DNA of 64,000 nt from positions 107,324 to 171,323 of the forward strand of contig DBMR01000071.1 in the NCBI GenBank assembly GCA_002298785.1, read 5' to 3'. Source of the DNA: Verrucomicrobia subdivision 3 bacterium UBA693. GTDB lineage: Bacteria > Verrucomicrobiota > Verrucomicrobiia > Limisphaerales > UBA8199. The notes under the pieces are model-generated. The model was not told where the DNA came from. It saw nothing but the letters and a program-made list of their open reading frames with translations, and made no database searches. This document shows, in pieces, positions 52,434 through 61,695 of this stretch (its first letter is position 1; each line of letters begins with the position of its first letter). A program made the translations under genes and the position numbers.

Positions 52434-53612
52434 TTACTTGTCCCACTTCTGCTCTTTAACAATCCGATCGAGATCCGCCTTGAGGGGCAAGCTCTCGGGA
52501 AGATATCCATTCCGGACCGTGTAGCCCACCGCGCCGTGAACCCAGCGAATTTCGTCTTTCTTCGCTTTCACGTCGTCGGGGGTAAGCGCTTTGATCGCGG
52601 CGTCATAAGTAGCCGCAAGTTCCTCCACCTGTTTGGCGGTGGCGGAATCCTTTTCGTAAGCGAGCGATTCCATCAATCGCAGCATGTAAGCCACGGCGTT
52701 GCCCTTCTGCTTCTCGGCGTCCGCACGAATGTCCGCCGCAATCGCCTGCCGCTTCGCGGTGGTCGCAGCTTCGGTCAGGAACCCGCCATCGGTCCCGCCT
52801 TCAATCGGACGTGGCGGCAACGGCCGATACCAGATATTACGAAAACGCATCGGGTTGCCATGGTCCTGCAGCTTGATGGGTCCCTTCTCCGGGAACGGTC
52901 CAGGGATGGTTCGCTTCATGTGTCCTGTCGGTCCTTCCAGCGGGGTCGCGTCCTGCGCCAGCACCCCATTGACGAACACCGTGACGTAGCCGGGATCCAG
53001 CATTTTGCCTTCCTTCCACACGGGGCGACGGAAAACGATGTCATAAACCTGGTATTGACCCGGGGGCTTGATGGCGTTGACCATGGCGGGATTCACCCCG
53101 TACACCGAAGCAGCATAGCCATCGGCGTAGGTCGGGTTGTCATAAACATCCAACACCTGGATTTCGCAAATGCCCATCAGGAAAACGCCGCTGTTGCCGC
53201 GTCCCTGGCTGCTGCCTTTAACCTCCGTCGGCGCGGCCCATTCCACGTGCAATTGGCAATCACCGAACTGCTCCCGGGTCTGAATGTCGCCGGTGGACGG
53301 CACCACTTCCATGTGGCCGTCCTCCACTTTCCACTTGGCGGGCGCCACGCCGTCCTTGGCGGAAGCCCAACCGGACAAATCCTTGCCGTCAAAGAGCACG
53401 ATGGCGTCGCTCGGCGGTTTGCCCGCCTGGTCCTGCGTGCTGAAGGTCCCAGGCGTTACCAGCTTGGGCTGCGGCCGATTCATGTCATGCACCGCCCACG
53501 GATGCCGGGCATCAGGCGGATCGCCGTAAAAAGCCGCGGCGGAATTGAAGGTATAAGCCATGACGACTCCACATGTTGCTAAGGCAGCAGAAAACTTCAT
53601 GGCCCGCAGCAT
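52434..53612 (-). CDS. Exported DUF1080 (3-keto-disaccharide hydrolase-like) protein
   Basis: This protein of up to 392 residues has a signal peptide (about residues 5-27). A DUF1080 concanavalin-like domain starts at IVLFDGKDLSGWAS and continues with KWKVEDGHMEVVPSTGDI, FGDCQLHVEWAAP, GNSGVFLMGICEIQVLDVYDN and GPIKLQDHGNPMRFRNIWYRPL. A helical tail of about 100 residues follows. Related proteins hydrolyse 3-keto-glycosides. Starts at 53612 or 53600 are both possible. It is upstream of the acyl-CoA synthetase and divergent from phzF. Confidence 0.85.
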   Translation of the reverse strand: MLRAMKFSAALATCGVVMAYTFNSAAAFYGDPPDARHPWAVHDMNRPQPKLVTPGTFSTQDQAGKPPSDAIVLFDGKDLSGWASAKDGVAPAKWKVEDGHMEVVPSTGDIQTREQFGDCQLHVEWAAPTEVKGSSQGRGNSGVFLMGICEIQVLDVYDNPTYADGYAASVYGVNPAMVNAIKPPGQYQVYDIVFRRPVWKEGKMLDPGYVTVFVNGVLAQDATPLEGPTGHMKRTIPGPFPEKGPIKLQDHGNPMRFRNIWYRPLPPRPIEGGTDGGFLTEAATTAKRQAIAADIRADAEKQKGNAVAYMLRLMESLAYEKDSATAKQVEELAATYDAAIKALTPDDVKAKKDEIRWVHGAVGYTVRNGYLPESLPLKADLDRIVKEQKWDK

Positions 53613-53669
53613 TGCATTTTTTGGCCGGGTTCGTCAATGTCCACGGTGGCCCGGCTCGGGCCTGGCTTT

Positions 53670-54452
53670 ATGATCATTAATTACTACCACGTCGACGCTT
53701 TCACCTCCGTGCCCTTTGCGGGTAACCCGGCCGGGGTTTGCCTGCTCGATCATTGGCTGGAGGACGCCCTCCTCCAAAGTATTGCCTCCGAGCACAACCT
53801 TTCCGAGACCGCCTTCGTCGTTCGTCACGGCCAGGAGTTTGAGCTGCGCTGGTTCACCCCGGAACTGGAAATCGACCTGTGCGGCCACGCGACGCTGGCC
53901 TCGGCGCATGTGCTATTCGAAGAAACCGGCCATCCCGAAAACGAAATCCGGTTCCACAGCCAGAGCGGGGTCCTGGTGACCCGACGGGAAGGAAAACGGA
54001 TCGAGCTCGATTTCCCGGCTCGGCCGGCGACCCCCTGCTCCGCGCCAGAAGCTTTATCCGAAGGGTTGGGCGGCGCGCCCGCAGCGGTGCTCAAATCCCG
54101 GGATTATCTCGCGGTGTTCGCCTCCGAGCGGGAAGTGGCCGCGCTGAAGCCGGACTTCACAAAACTGCAAAAGATTCCCACCGTGGGCATCATTGTGACC
54201 GCCCCTGGGGATTCGGTGGATTTCGTTTCACGGTTCTTTGCCCCGGCTGCCGGCGTCCCGGAAGATCCGGTGACCGGTTCCGCCCATTGCACTTTGATCC
54301 CCTATTGGGCGGAACGGTTGGGCAAATCGCAATTGCAGGCACGGCAAATCTCGCGCCGCGGCGGCGATTTGTTCTGTCGAAATCTCGGTTCCCGGGTGGG
54401 CATCGCCGGCTACGTGGTTACTTATTCGCGGGGCCAACTGCGGTTGCCCTGA
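53670..54452 (+). CDS. PhzF family epimerase/isomerase-like protein
   Basis: This 260-residue protein starts at ATG 53670 (MIINYYHVDAFTSVPFAGNP), the invariant PhzF N-terminus; an earlier ATG at 53637 lacks homology. The catalytic Glu46 lies in EHNLSETAFV, followed by ELEIDLCGHATLASAHVL and, in the second half, DPVTGSAHCTLIPYWAERLG. The family includes PhzF and many enzymes of unknown substrate. It stands alone, divergent from DUF1080. Confidence 0.92.
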   Translation: MIINYYHVDAFTSVPFAGNPAGVCLLDHWLEDALLQSIASEHNLSETAFVVRHGQEFELRWFTPELEIDLCGHATLASAHVLFEETGHPENEIRFHSQSGVLVTRREGKRIELDFPARPATPCSAPEALSEGLGGAPAAVLKSRDYLAVFASEREVAALKPDFTKLQKIPTVGIIVTAPGDSVDFVSRFFAPAAGVPEDPVTGSAHCTLIPYWAERLGKSQLQARQISRRGGDLFCRNLGSRVGIAGYVVTYSRGQLRLP

Positions 54453-54484
54453 TCACCCGTCCGCCGGCAAAACGAAATCGGCAT

Positions 54485-54561
54485 TTAACCGCAAAGGACT
54501 CAAAGAATAGCCGCCCATACCTCTTCTTGCGCTTTGCGCTCTTGGCGTTCTCTGCGGTTAG
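54485..54561. repeat. Intergenic palindromic element (TAACCGC type)
   Basis: TAACCGCA near 54486 is mirrored by TGCGGTTA ending at 54560. The arms pair imperfectly over about 20 bases (CCGCAAAGGACTCAAAGA against the complement of TCTTGGCGTTCTCTGCGG) with a central loop. AACCGC...GCGGTT elements of this look occur widely between genes in environmental bacteria. It lies between phzF and the symporter. Confidence 0.6.
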
Positions 54562-54638
54562 AATTTGGAGTCTTCGCCGGAGCACGTAGTTCATAGCGCT
54601 TGCGCCGCCTTGCCCCATCCGGGCAATATCTGCGCTTG

Positions 54639-55892
54639 ATGCCCGTGATCACGCTATTACGCCGGTTGAGCCTGAGCCAGTGGATCATCCTGTCCATGGT
54701 GCTCGGGATCCTGGTGGGATGGCAATTCCCAGACATTGCCCGGCACGGGAACATCCTCTCCACCCTGTTTCTGCACCTGGTTAAGTGCATCGTGGTGCCG
54801 CTAATTTTCGGGACTCTGGTGGTCGGCATCGCCGGACACGCGGATGATATGAAGGCCGTGGGCCGGCTGGCCTTGAGGTCGCTGATCTATTTTGAAGTGG
54901 TCACCACGGCGGCCTTGTTCGTGGGCTTGGCGGCGGTCAACCTCATCCGACCGGGGGACGGCGTGCAACTGCCGACATCCGCCGCCCCGGGCCGGGAGTT
55001 GGCGGCGACGAAGGTGACCTTTCAAGGCGTTCTCGAACACCTCGCACCCCAGAGCTTTTTTGACGCCGCCGCCCGCAACGACGTGCTGCAGGTGGTGGTG
55101 TTCGCGATCCTGTTCGCCGTCTCGCTGGCGCGGGTTGGAGCGCAGCATCGGCAGGTAATGCTCGCGTTTTGCGAGAGCCTTTCGGAGGTGATGTTCAAGT
55201 TCACCAGCCTGGTCATGTGTTTTGCCCCGATCGGTGTGGGTGGCGCCGTGGCGCTGACCGTCGCCCAAAATGGATTGGGCATCCTGCTCAACCTGAGCAA
55301 GCTGGTATTGACCCTTTACGGAGCGCTGCTGGCCTTCGTGTTGCTGGTGCTGATCCCCGTAATGCTCCTGGCCCGGATCCCCATCCGGGCTTTCTTCCGC
55401 ACGGTGCGCGAACCCACCCTGCTCGCCTTCTCGACCGCCTCTTCGGAGGCGGCTCTGCCCGACGCCCTGCGGCTCATGGAAAAGTTCGGGGTGCCACGGC
55501 GTATTGTGTCGTTTGTGTTGCCGGCTGGTTATGCCTTCAACCTGGACGGCTCCACTCTTCACCTGGCCCTCGCCTCCGTGTTCGTGGCCCAGGCGGCGGG
55601 AATTGAGCTGAGTCTGGCGCAGCAAATCCCGATCATGCTGACTCTCATGCTGACCAGCAAAGGTGTGGCCGCCGTCCCGCGGGCCTCGCTGGTAATCCTC
55701 TCCGGTACCTTGACTACTTTCGGCCTGCCGCTGGAAGGGGTGGCGGTCATTTTGGGCGTTGATGCCTTTCTCGACATGGGCCGCACCTCGATCAACCTCC
55801 TCGGGAACTGCCTCGCTTCCGCGGTGATGGCCCGCTGGGAAGGCGAGCTTTCCCCGCCGGCCACCGAGCCACCACCACAACCTTCAGCGTGA
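54639..55892 (+). CDS. Dicarboxylate/amino acid:cation symporter (DAACS family)
   Basis: This 417-residue inner-membrane transporter starts at ATG 54639. Family motifs are present: LHLVKCIVVPLIFGTLVVGIA in the third helix region, FSTASSEAALPDAL (the S-rich hairpin loop HP1), FVLPAGYAFNLDGSTLHLA (TM7, with NxDG), LMLTSKGVAAVPRAS (HP2) and GVDAFLDMGRTSINLLGN (TM8). It probably imports dicarboxylates or acidic amino acids with H+ or Na+. The ribosome binding site is not obvious. Confidence 0.92.
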   Translation: MPVITLLRRLSLSQWIILSMVLGILVGWQFPDIARHGNILSTLFLHLVKCIVVPLIFGTLVVGIAGHADDMKAVGRLALRSLIYFEVVTTAALFVGLAAVNLIRPGDGVQLPTSAAPGRELAATKVTFQGVLEHLAPQSFFDAAARNDVLQVVVFAILFAVSLARVGAQHRQVMLAFCESLSEVMFKFTSLVMCFAPIGVGGAVALTVAQNGLGILLNLSKLVLTLYGALLAFVLLVLIPVMLLARIPIRAFFRTVREPTLLAFSTASSEAALPDALRLMEKFGVPRRIVSFVLPAGYAFNLDGSTLHLALASVFVAQAAGIELSLAQQIPIMLTLMLTSKGVAAVPRASLVILSGTLTTFGLPLEGVAVILGVDAFLDMGRTSINLLGNCLASAVMARWEGELSPPATEPPPQPSA

Positions 55893-55908
55893 ACCGCCTC
55901 CGGGGGTG

Positions 55909-57228
55909 TCACCCTTTCAGGCCGAGTTTCTTGAACCGATCCTTCACCGCTTTGAAGTGGAATTCGAGCGAGCAGAGCGACTCCAGTTCGCCGGGTTTGA
56001 AATGCCGCGCCACTTCGGGATCAGCTTTCAACTGCTCGAGGAAGTCCGCATCGGCGCGCCCGGCATGCTTCGTCGCCCAGGTTTGCATGGCGTTGCGCTG
56101 TACCAACTCGTAAGCCTGTTCCCGGGTGAGACCTTTGCGAATCAGGGCCAGCAGCACGGTCTGCGAATTCCACATCCCCAAGCTGAGCCCGAGGTTCTTT
56201 TTCATGTTCTCGGGGTACACGACCAACCCCTCCGTGAGCTTCGCCAGCGTCGCCAACATGTAATCCAGCAACGTGCAGGAATCCGGAAAAATCACCCGCT
56301 CCACCGAGCTGTGGCTGATATCCCGCTCGTGCCACAGGGCGACGTTCTCGAAGGCGGCGATGGCATTGCCCCGCAGCACCCTCGCCAACCCCGTGAGCCG
56401 CTCGCCCGTGATGGGATTGCGCTTGTGGGGCATTGCGCTGGAGCCCTTTTGGCCCTTGGTAAACAACTCTTCCGCTTCCAGAACCTCGGTGCGCTGCAAA
56501 TGCCGGAACTCGGTGGCCCAGCGTTCGATGCTCGCTCCCGTCAACGCCACCACCGACATGAATTCGGCATGTATATCCCGCTGAATCACCTGCGTCGCGA
56601 TTGGGGCGGGACGCAGCCCCAGCTTTTTGCAAACAGCAGCTTCGATTTTCGGGGACAAGTGCGCGCTGGTGCCGACCGCGCCTGACAGTTTGCCCACCGC
56701 CACGCTGTGCCGCGCGCTTTCCAACCGGCGCAACACCCGCCCAAATTCATCATACATCAAGGCCATCTTCATCCCGAAGGTGGTCGGTTCCGCGTGGATG
56801 CCGTGGCTGCGCCCAATCATCGGCGTGAACTGATGCTCGCGCGCGCGGGCGGCAATGATTTTGCGCAAAGCCTTAACGTCCTCGATAAGAATGTCGGCCG
56901 ACTGAGTCATTTGCACCGCAAACGCGGTGTCGATGACATCGCTGCTGGTGAGGCCGAAATGCAGCCAGCGGCTGGCCGGCGCACCGATGTTCTCCGCCAC
57001 GTTCGTCGTGAACGCAATGACATCGTGGTTCAAAGTGCGCTCGAGTTCCTTGCAGCGCTCGATGCTGAACGCGGCCCGGGATTTCATCTGTGCCAAATCC
57101 TTTTTGGGCACCAACCCGGCGGCGCTCAGCGCCTCCGACGCCAGCAGTTCGATCTGCAGCCAAATCTCGAGCTTCCGTTGCTCGGTCCAAATCTCCCGCA
57201 TTGCGGGCCGTGAATACCGTTGAATCAT
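55909..57228 (-). CDS. purB: Adenylosuccinate lyase
   Basis: This 439-residue purine-pathway enzyme starts at ATG 57228 (MIQRYSRPAMREIW); a TTG two codons earlier is not needed. The fumarase/ASL signature GSSAMPHKRNPI is present, as are GRSHGIHAEPTTFG and TSSDVIDTAFA. It converts SAICAR to AICAR and adenylosuccinate to AMP. It converges on the symporter with 16 bases between stops. Confidence 0.96.
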   Translation of the reverse strand: MIQRYSRPAMREIWTEQRKLEIWLQIELLASEALSAAGLVPKKDLAQMKSRAAFSIERCKELERTLNHDVIAFTTNVAENIGAPASRWLHFGLTSSDVIDTAFAVQMTQSADILIEDVKALRKIIAARAREHQFTPMIGRSHGIHAEPTTFGMKMALMYDEFGRVLRRLESARHSVAVGKLSGAVGTSAHLSPKIEAAVCKKLGLRPAPIATQVIQRDIHAEFMSVVALTGASIERWATEFRHLQRTEVLEAEELFTKGQKGSSAMPHKRNPITGERLTGLARVLRGNAIAAFENVALWHERDISHSSVERVIFPDSCTLLDYMLATLAKLTEGLVVYPENMKKNLGLSLGMWNSQTVLLALIRKGLTREQAYELVQRNAMQTWATKHAGRADADFLEQLKADPEVARHFKPGELESLCSLEFHFKAVKDRFKKLGLKG

Positions 57229-57300
57229 GGGCAAAATCTAAGGTTCCAGCCGACGGAAGGAAAGCAAAGCTTGCACCCGCCAACCTCGCGGGTCTCAGAG

Positions 57301-57426
57301 CCTGTTTGAAAAATAGCTCGTCGCGGCTTTGGCAGCAGGGATGACGCGTTTGGTGTCCATGCTTCAGCGTGTTTTCGGCCCTCGGACATGCTAAAGCGTG
57401 GTCACCAAACGGGATTTTCAAACAGG
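57301..57426. mobile_element. Small inverted-repeat element, MITE-like
   Basis: CCTGTTTGAAAA (57301-57312) and TTTTCAAACAGG (57415-57426) are perfect 12-base terminal inverted repeats bounding 126 bases with no coding capacity. Inside, CGTTTGGTG (57347-57355) pairs with CACCAAACG (57403-57411), and two near-direct copies of an ATGCT..AGCGTG motif occur in the centre. The flanks are GAG and TTCTC, so no clear target duplication is seen. It sits between the divergent purB and ABC ATPase genes. Confidence 0.55.
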
Positions 57427-57511
57427 TTCTCACCGCAAACCCAGCCGCCGCCACCGGTCGTGTTTTTACTTTTCCTCGCGCCGGCTTCCCCCAGAATAAC
57501 CGCGCTGCTTT

Positions 57512-59068
57512 ATGCGGGCCCGAAAAGAACGAATGTCTCGACCGTTCATCACGCTGCGCCAGGCGGGTTTCCGCCTGGGCGAGCGCCTGATTTTTAGCGG
57601 CTCAGATTGGACCTTCGAGTGCGATGAACATTGGGTTTTGCACGGCGGTAATGGCGCTGGAAAATCCATTTTTGCGGAGGCGTTGCGCGGCCACCTGCCG
57701 CTGGTCCAGGGGGAACTGCACTACCACTTCAGACCAATGGACGGGCTGTCAGCGGAACAGTTGATCGGCCACGTCAGTTTCGATGATCGTCGCGCCGACC
57801 TGCATGGGGCCGTCGTCCAGTCCCGCTGGAACAGCCTCGAAGAGGACCACGCCGTCCTGGTCCGCGACTTCCTGTCCTATGACCAGGTGATGGATGTGAA
57901 TCCATTCGCGGTCGGTGTGGTGGAGGAACCGCTGCGCCGGCGGTTCGAGCGGCGGCGCCGCCTCGCCTCAGCCTTGCTCGGAATCGAAACGTTTTTTGAT
58001 CGGGCGCTGCTCACGCTCTCCAACGGCGAGCGGCAACGGGTGCAACTCGCCCGCGCCCTCTGCCACCCACTCCGACTGCTCATTCTGGACGAGCCGTTCA
58101 TCGGCATGGACCAGGGCACTCGAAAGCACTTTCACCACGTGTTGCGCAGCCTGATGCAAAGCCCGCTCCGGCTGCTCCTGATCACCTCGCGTGAAGAAGA
58201 CGTGCCGCGCGGCATCACGCACGCGCTGGAAATCGACGATTGCCGCATCATCTCATCCGCACCGATTCCCGCCCGACGCCATCTTAAACCGCAGTCTCGG
58301 AACTTGCCCCAGCCTCCTCCCACCGACCTGGAGTCGAATCCCAACCGGACCACCGGAAAAGGGAAAGGAAAGGTGCTGGTGAGCCTGCGTGAAGTGACGG
58401 TTCGCTACGGCGCTCGCACTATCCTCGACCAGGTGAACTGGGAAATCAGAGAAGGCGAAAGTTGGGCGTTGGTTGGGCGCAACGGATCGGGCAAGTCGAC
58501 CTTGTTGAGCCTGATCAACGGCGATAATCCCCAGGCCTACAGCAACTGCGTCCGCGTCTTTGGCAAATTGCGCGGGGCGGGCGAATCCGTTTGGGACCTC
58601 AAACAAAAAATCGGCTGGGTCTCCCCGGAACTCCAAGTCCACTTTGACACGGACCTGACCTGTTACGAAGCCGTGGCGTCGGGATTCTTTGCCACCAACG
58701 GTCTGTTTGAGGAACCGACCCGAAAACAGGCGGCAGCAGCCCGGCGCTGGCTGAAGACCGTTGGCCTCGCGAACGAGGCGCAAACTCCAGTGGCCGGGTT
58801 ATCCGCAGGAATGCAGCGCATGATCCTGCTGGCCCGGTGCCTGGTCAAACAACCGCGCCTGCTCATTCTGGATGAACCCTGCCAGGGACTGGATCAACGC
58901 CATCGCGCCCAATTCCTGGGCCGGGTCAACGCGTTGATCCGCAAAAAGGTGACCACCGTGATCTTCGTCACTCATCGCGCCGACGAAATTCCCCGCGGCA
59001 TAAGACGAGTCCTGCGCCTCGGTCACCACCCCGGCCCAGGGCAGGCTCCTCAAGTCACGCGCCCGTAA
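57512..59068 (+). CDS. ModF-like tandem ABC ATPase
   Basis: This 518-residue protein has two ABC ATPase domains and no membrane segment. First domain: Walker A GGNGAGKS (near residue 46), signature LSNGERQRVQLARAL, Walker B LLILDEPF. Second: Walker A GRNGSGKS (near 325), signature LSAGMQRMILLARCL, Walker B LLILDEPCQGLD and H-loop TVIFVTHRADEIPRGIRRVL. The order and the D-E-I-P-x-G-I ending match ModF/PhrA, an ATPase linked to molybdate transport or photorepair in E. coli. No mod transport genes are adjacent. Starts at 57512 or 57533. Confidence 0.82.
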   Translation: MRARKERMSRPFITLRQAGFRLGERLIFSGSDWTFECDEHWVLHGGNGAGKSIFAEALRGHLPLVQGELHYHFRPMDGLSAEQLIGHVSFDDRRADLHGAVVQSRWNSLEEDHAVLVRDFLSYDQVMDVNPFAVGVVEEPLRRRFERRRRLASALLGIETFFDRALLTLSNGERQRVQLARALCHPLRLLILDEPFIGMDQGTRKHFHHVLRSLMQSPLRLLLITSREEDVPRGITHALEIDDCRIISSAPIPARRHLKPQSRNLPQPPPTDLESNPNRTTGKGKGKVLVSLREVTVRYGARTILDQVNWEIREGESWALVGRNGSGKSTLLSLINGDNPQAYSNCVRVFGKLRGAGESVWDLKQKIGWVSPELQVHFDTDLTCYEAVASGFFATNGLFEEPTRKQAAAARRWLKTVGLANEAQTPVAGLSAGMQRMILLARCLVKQPRLLILDEPCQGLDQRHRAQFLGRVNALIRKKVTTVIFVTHRADEIPRGIRRVLRLGHHPGPGQAPQVTRP

Positions 59069-59127
59069 TACAACAAAAGCGCACTCATGGAGGTGCGCAG
59101 GGAAAGAAGCGCAATTCGAAGCTTCTT

Positions 59128-59378
59128 CCCCAGCTCCGATAGGAGCACCACGTTTATAGCTATGAGCCTATAACCATCAATTTCCCCAGCTCCGATAGGA
59201 GCGCCATGCTTATAGTTCCAAACCATAAATATATATCTCCCCAGCTCCGGCACGAGCGCCACGTTTATAGCTATGAGCCTATAGCCATCAATTTCCCCAG
59301 CTCCGATAGGAGCGCCATGCTTATAGCTTTCAAACCATAAATATATATCTCCCCAGCTCCGGAGGAGCGGCACCACCG
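59128..59378. repeat. Tandem array of about 56-bp units with hairpin cores
   Basis: The core CCCCAGCTCCG recurs at 59128, 59184, 59239, 59295 and 59351 (spacings 56, 55, 56, 56). Most units contain GCTCC-GATA-GGAGC, which can form a hairpin. Units 1 and 3 continue with an ACGTTTATAGCTATGAGCC type half and units 2 and 4 with an ATGCTTATAG...AAATATATATCT half, so the true period is a 111-112 base dimer. A related, degenerate copy in inverse orientation (GGCTATAAACATTACG) is at 59506-59535. Reading frames across it are translations of the repeat, not genes. Confidence 0.85.
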
Positions 59379-59652
59379 CTCAAGCCGGGTAGGTAGCAAC
59401 GTGTTTCGGGATTGATCTCCGAAATCCAAGGCATCGAACACCATCTGGGCTGCAAATTCGGCTCCCTCCATGCCGCCCCGACTGGACCACATTATGGGAT
59501 GGCCGGCTATAAACATTACGCGCCGCTGGCGCTCAAAGGAAAGGGAGCAGTCGGAGCGCGAGTCTCCAAAATCGCTTTTGCAGGTGCGGGGGGCACATCG
59601 AAAGAACGTTTTGTCGCTGAAAATACCCCCAGACACACCCGCACCCCCCTAA
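59379..59652. other. Non-coding stretch before the RHS fragment
   Basis: No convincing gene is seen. Sequence similar to the upstream repeat occurs at 59506-59535. RHS-type coding sequence begins abruptly at about 59653, directly after a TAA, so this stretch replaces whatever upstream RHS sequence was once there. Confidence 0.4.
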
Positions 59653-59667
59653 AAACCCTACGACCGC

Positions 59668-61695
59668 GTGGGACGGCAAGCCACCATCGCTCAAAACCCC
59701 ACTACCACCACGCTGACGTACAACCTGGCTGGTGAACCGGTTCAGGAAAGCTACAGCGGCGGTCCGTTAAACGGGTTATCGGTGACCAATGGTTACGATC
59801 AGTGGCTGCGCCGCACCAACGTGGTGGTGCGCTCGGCCAGTGCCAGCCTGCACAGCGCCGGCTACTCCTACGATGAAGCCAGCCGGCTGCGCAGCGTCGC
59901 CAGCGGACAGGCCAGCGCAACTTACTCCTACCTTGCCAACTCCCCGTTGGTAAGCCAGATTGCGTTTACGAATAACGGAGTGCAGCGCATGGTGACTTCC
60001 AAAAAATACGACCTGCTGAACCGGTTGGAGAACATCAAGTCCGTCCCTGCCGCCTCGGCGGCGGTTTCGTTCGATTACACCTACAACCCGGCTAACCAAA
60101 GAACGCTCCGCCGGGAAACCGACGCCAGTTATTGGCGGTATGAATATGATGCCTTGGGGCAGGTAACTTCCGGCAAGAAATATTGGTCCGACGGCACGCC
60201 CGTGGCCGGACAGCAGTTCGATTACACTTTCGACGACATTGGCAATCGCCAAACCGCCGGTGCTGGCGGCGACCAGTATGGAGCCAACCTGAAGTATCAG
60301 CGCTACACCGTCAACAGCCTCAACCAGTACACCAGCCGTTCGGTGCCTGGGTTTGTGAACGTGGTGGGCACGGCAAACTCGCAGGCTACCGTGACAATCA
60401 ACGGGACCCCCACCTACCGCAAGGGCGAGTATTTCCGGGGTGAAGTGGCGGTGGACAACACCAGCGGGCCGGTGTGGCGGGCGATCACCAACCTCGCGGT
60501 GCTGAACAACGGCAGCAACCCGGACATCGTAACCAACGTGGTGGGTAACACTCTGGTCGCTGCGCGGCAGGAGGTCTTTACCCATGACAGCGACGGGAAC
60601 CTGACGGCCGACAGTCGGTGGAGTTATACCTGGAATGCTGAGAATCGGCTGATCGCCATGGAAAGCGCGGCCAATGTGCCGGCTGCGGCCAAGCGCAAGT
60701 TGGAGTTCACTTACGATGGCCAGGGACGGCGGATTCAGAAGCTCGTTTCCACGAACAATGGCACCATTTACCTACCGGCCCTGACGAATCGTTTTGTTTA
60801 TGACGGCTGGAACCTGGTGGCGGTGCTGGGAGCGGATAACAGTTTGAGACAGTCTTTTGCCTGGGGGACTGATCTTTCCGGGACGTTCCAAGGGGCGGGC
60901 GGTGTTGGTGGTTTGCTGTGGATTTACGATTCCTCCACCATCAACAACCAACCTTCCACCCACTTCGTTGCCCACGATGGCAATGGCAATGTGACAACGT
61001 TGGTCAATGCCACAGACGGCAGCGAGTCGGGGCGGTACGAGTACGGGCCCTTCGGTGAAGTGATTCGCATCACGGGCGCAATGGCCAAAGCCAATCCCTT
61101 TCGGTTCTCGACGAAGTCTCAGGATGATGAAACGGATCTGGTTTATTATGGGTATAGGTATGAACAGGACGCTCGTTGGTTGAGCAGGGACCCGTTAGGC
61201 GAACGCGGAGGTCACAACCTGTATGGCTTGGTTCGTGAGGATACGATTAACCTCATCGACGCGCTCGGTCTCGACGGAGGGGGTGCCACACCTCCGTGCC
61301 CCCCAGGAAATCCGGGATGTACAGCGATGCCTCCCCCGCCTCCTCCGGGTACGCCGCCGGGCGGCGTGGGGCCTGCACCCACGGGCCTCCTCCTCGTGCT
61401 GAACACATGCACGCGTTGGCTCGATAAGAAGATAATAGAGCAGGCCATCGACCGAGCCATGAAGGACTGCAAGGCTCAAATGGCGACGCGCCCCAGCGGG
61501 AAGAAGTGCTGCGCTGTGACGTGGTGTTACCAGTGCGGCTGCAACACAGGCAGCCTGAACAAGTTGGATCGTATTGGGCTTGGCTTGGTGGAGATGTCCT
61601 GTGTTGATCTCAAGGCCCAGGGAACAATCGGGCCTGCGTGTTCGGACAAGAATGATAAGAGGCTTGACACATATGACGACATGCAAAAACCCTGA
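59668..61695 (+). CDS. 5'-truncated RHS-repeat protein with cysteine-rich C-terminal tip
   Basis: The 675-residue frame (GTG 59668; homology from TAC 59659, YDRVGRQ) starts in the middle of an RHS core, without signal peptide or N-terminal domain. RHS/YD repeats follow (YSYDEASRLRSV, FDYTYNPANQR, YEYDALGQVTSGKKYW). The RHS-associated core follows (GNVTTLVNATDGSESGRYEYGPFGEV, FRFSTKSQDDETDLVYYGYRYE, WLSRDPLGERGGHNLYGLV), ending at INLIDALGLDGGG near residue 535. The last about 140 residues are the variable tip: proline-rich linker, then a domain with around ten cysteines (KKCCAVTWCYQCGCNTG). In RHS systems this tip is a toxin; no known toxin motif is recognised. Confidence 0.8.
   Translation: MGRQATIAQNPTTTTLTYNLAGEPVQESYSGGPLNGLSVTNGYDQWLRRTNVVVRSASASLHSAGYSYDEASRLRSVASGQASATYSYLANSPLVSQIAFTNNGVQRMVTSKKYDLLNRLENIKSVPAASAAVSFDYTYNPANQRTLRRETDASYWRYEYDALGQVTSGKKYWSDGTPVAGQQFDYTFDDIGNRQTAGAGGDQYGANLKYQRYTVNSLNQYTSRSVPGFVNVVGTANSQATVTINGTPTYRKGEYFRGEVAVDNTSGPVWRAITNLAVLNNGSNPDIVTNVVGNTLVAARQEVFTHDSDGNLTADSRWSYTWNAENRLIAMESAANVPAAAKRKLEFTYDGQGRRIQKLVSTNNGTIYLPALTNRFVYDGWNLVAVLGADNSLRQSFAWGTDLSGTFQGAGGVGGLLWIYDSSTINNQPSTHFVAHDGNGNVTTLVNATDGSESGRYEYGPFGEVIRITGAMAKANPFRFSTKSQDDETDLVYYGYRYEQDARWLSRDPLGERGGHNLYGLVREDTINLIDALGLDGGGATPPCPPGNPGCTAMPPPPPPGTPPGGVGPAPTGLLLVLNTCTRWLDKKIIEQAIDRAMKDCKAQMATRPSGKKCCAVTWCYQCGCNTGSLNKLDRIGLGLVEMSCVDLKAQGTIGPACSDKNDKRLDTYDDMQKP

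Noticed and set aside
59050..59376. Minus-strand frame of 108 codons after the ABC ATPase
   Set aside because: It is a translation of the 56-bp tandem repeat (repeating YKHGAPIGAGEIDGYRLIAIN-like blocks) and not a gene.
59128..59378. Possible CRISPR array in the tandem repeats
   Set aside because: Whole units are repeated, with no unique spacers of constant length and no cas genes; the pattern is an ordinary tandem repeat.
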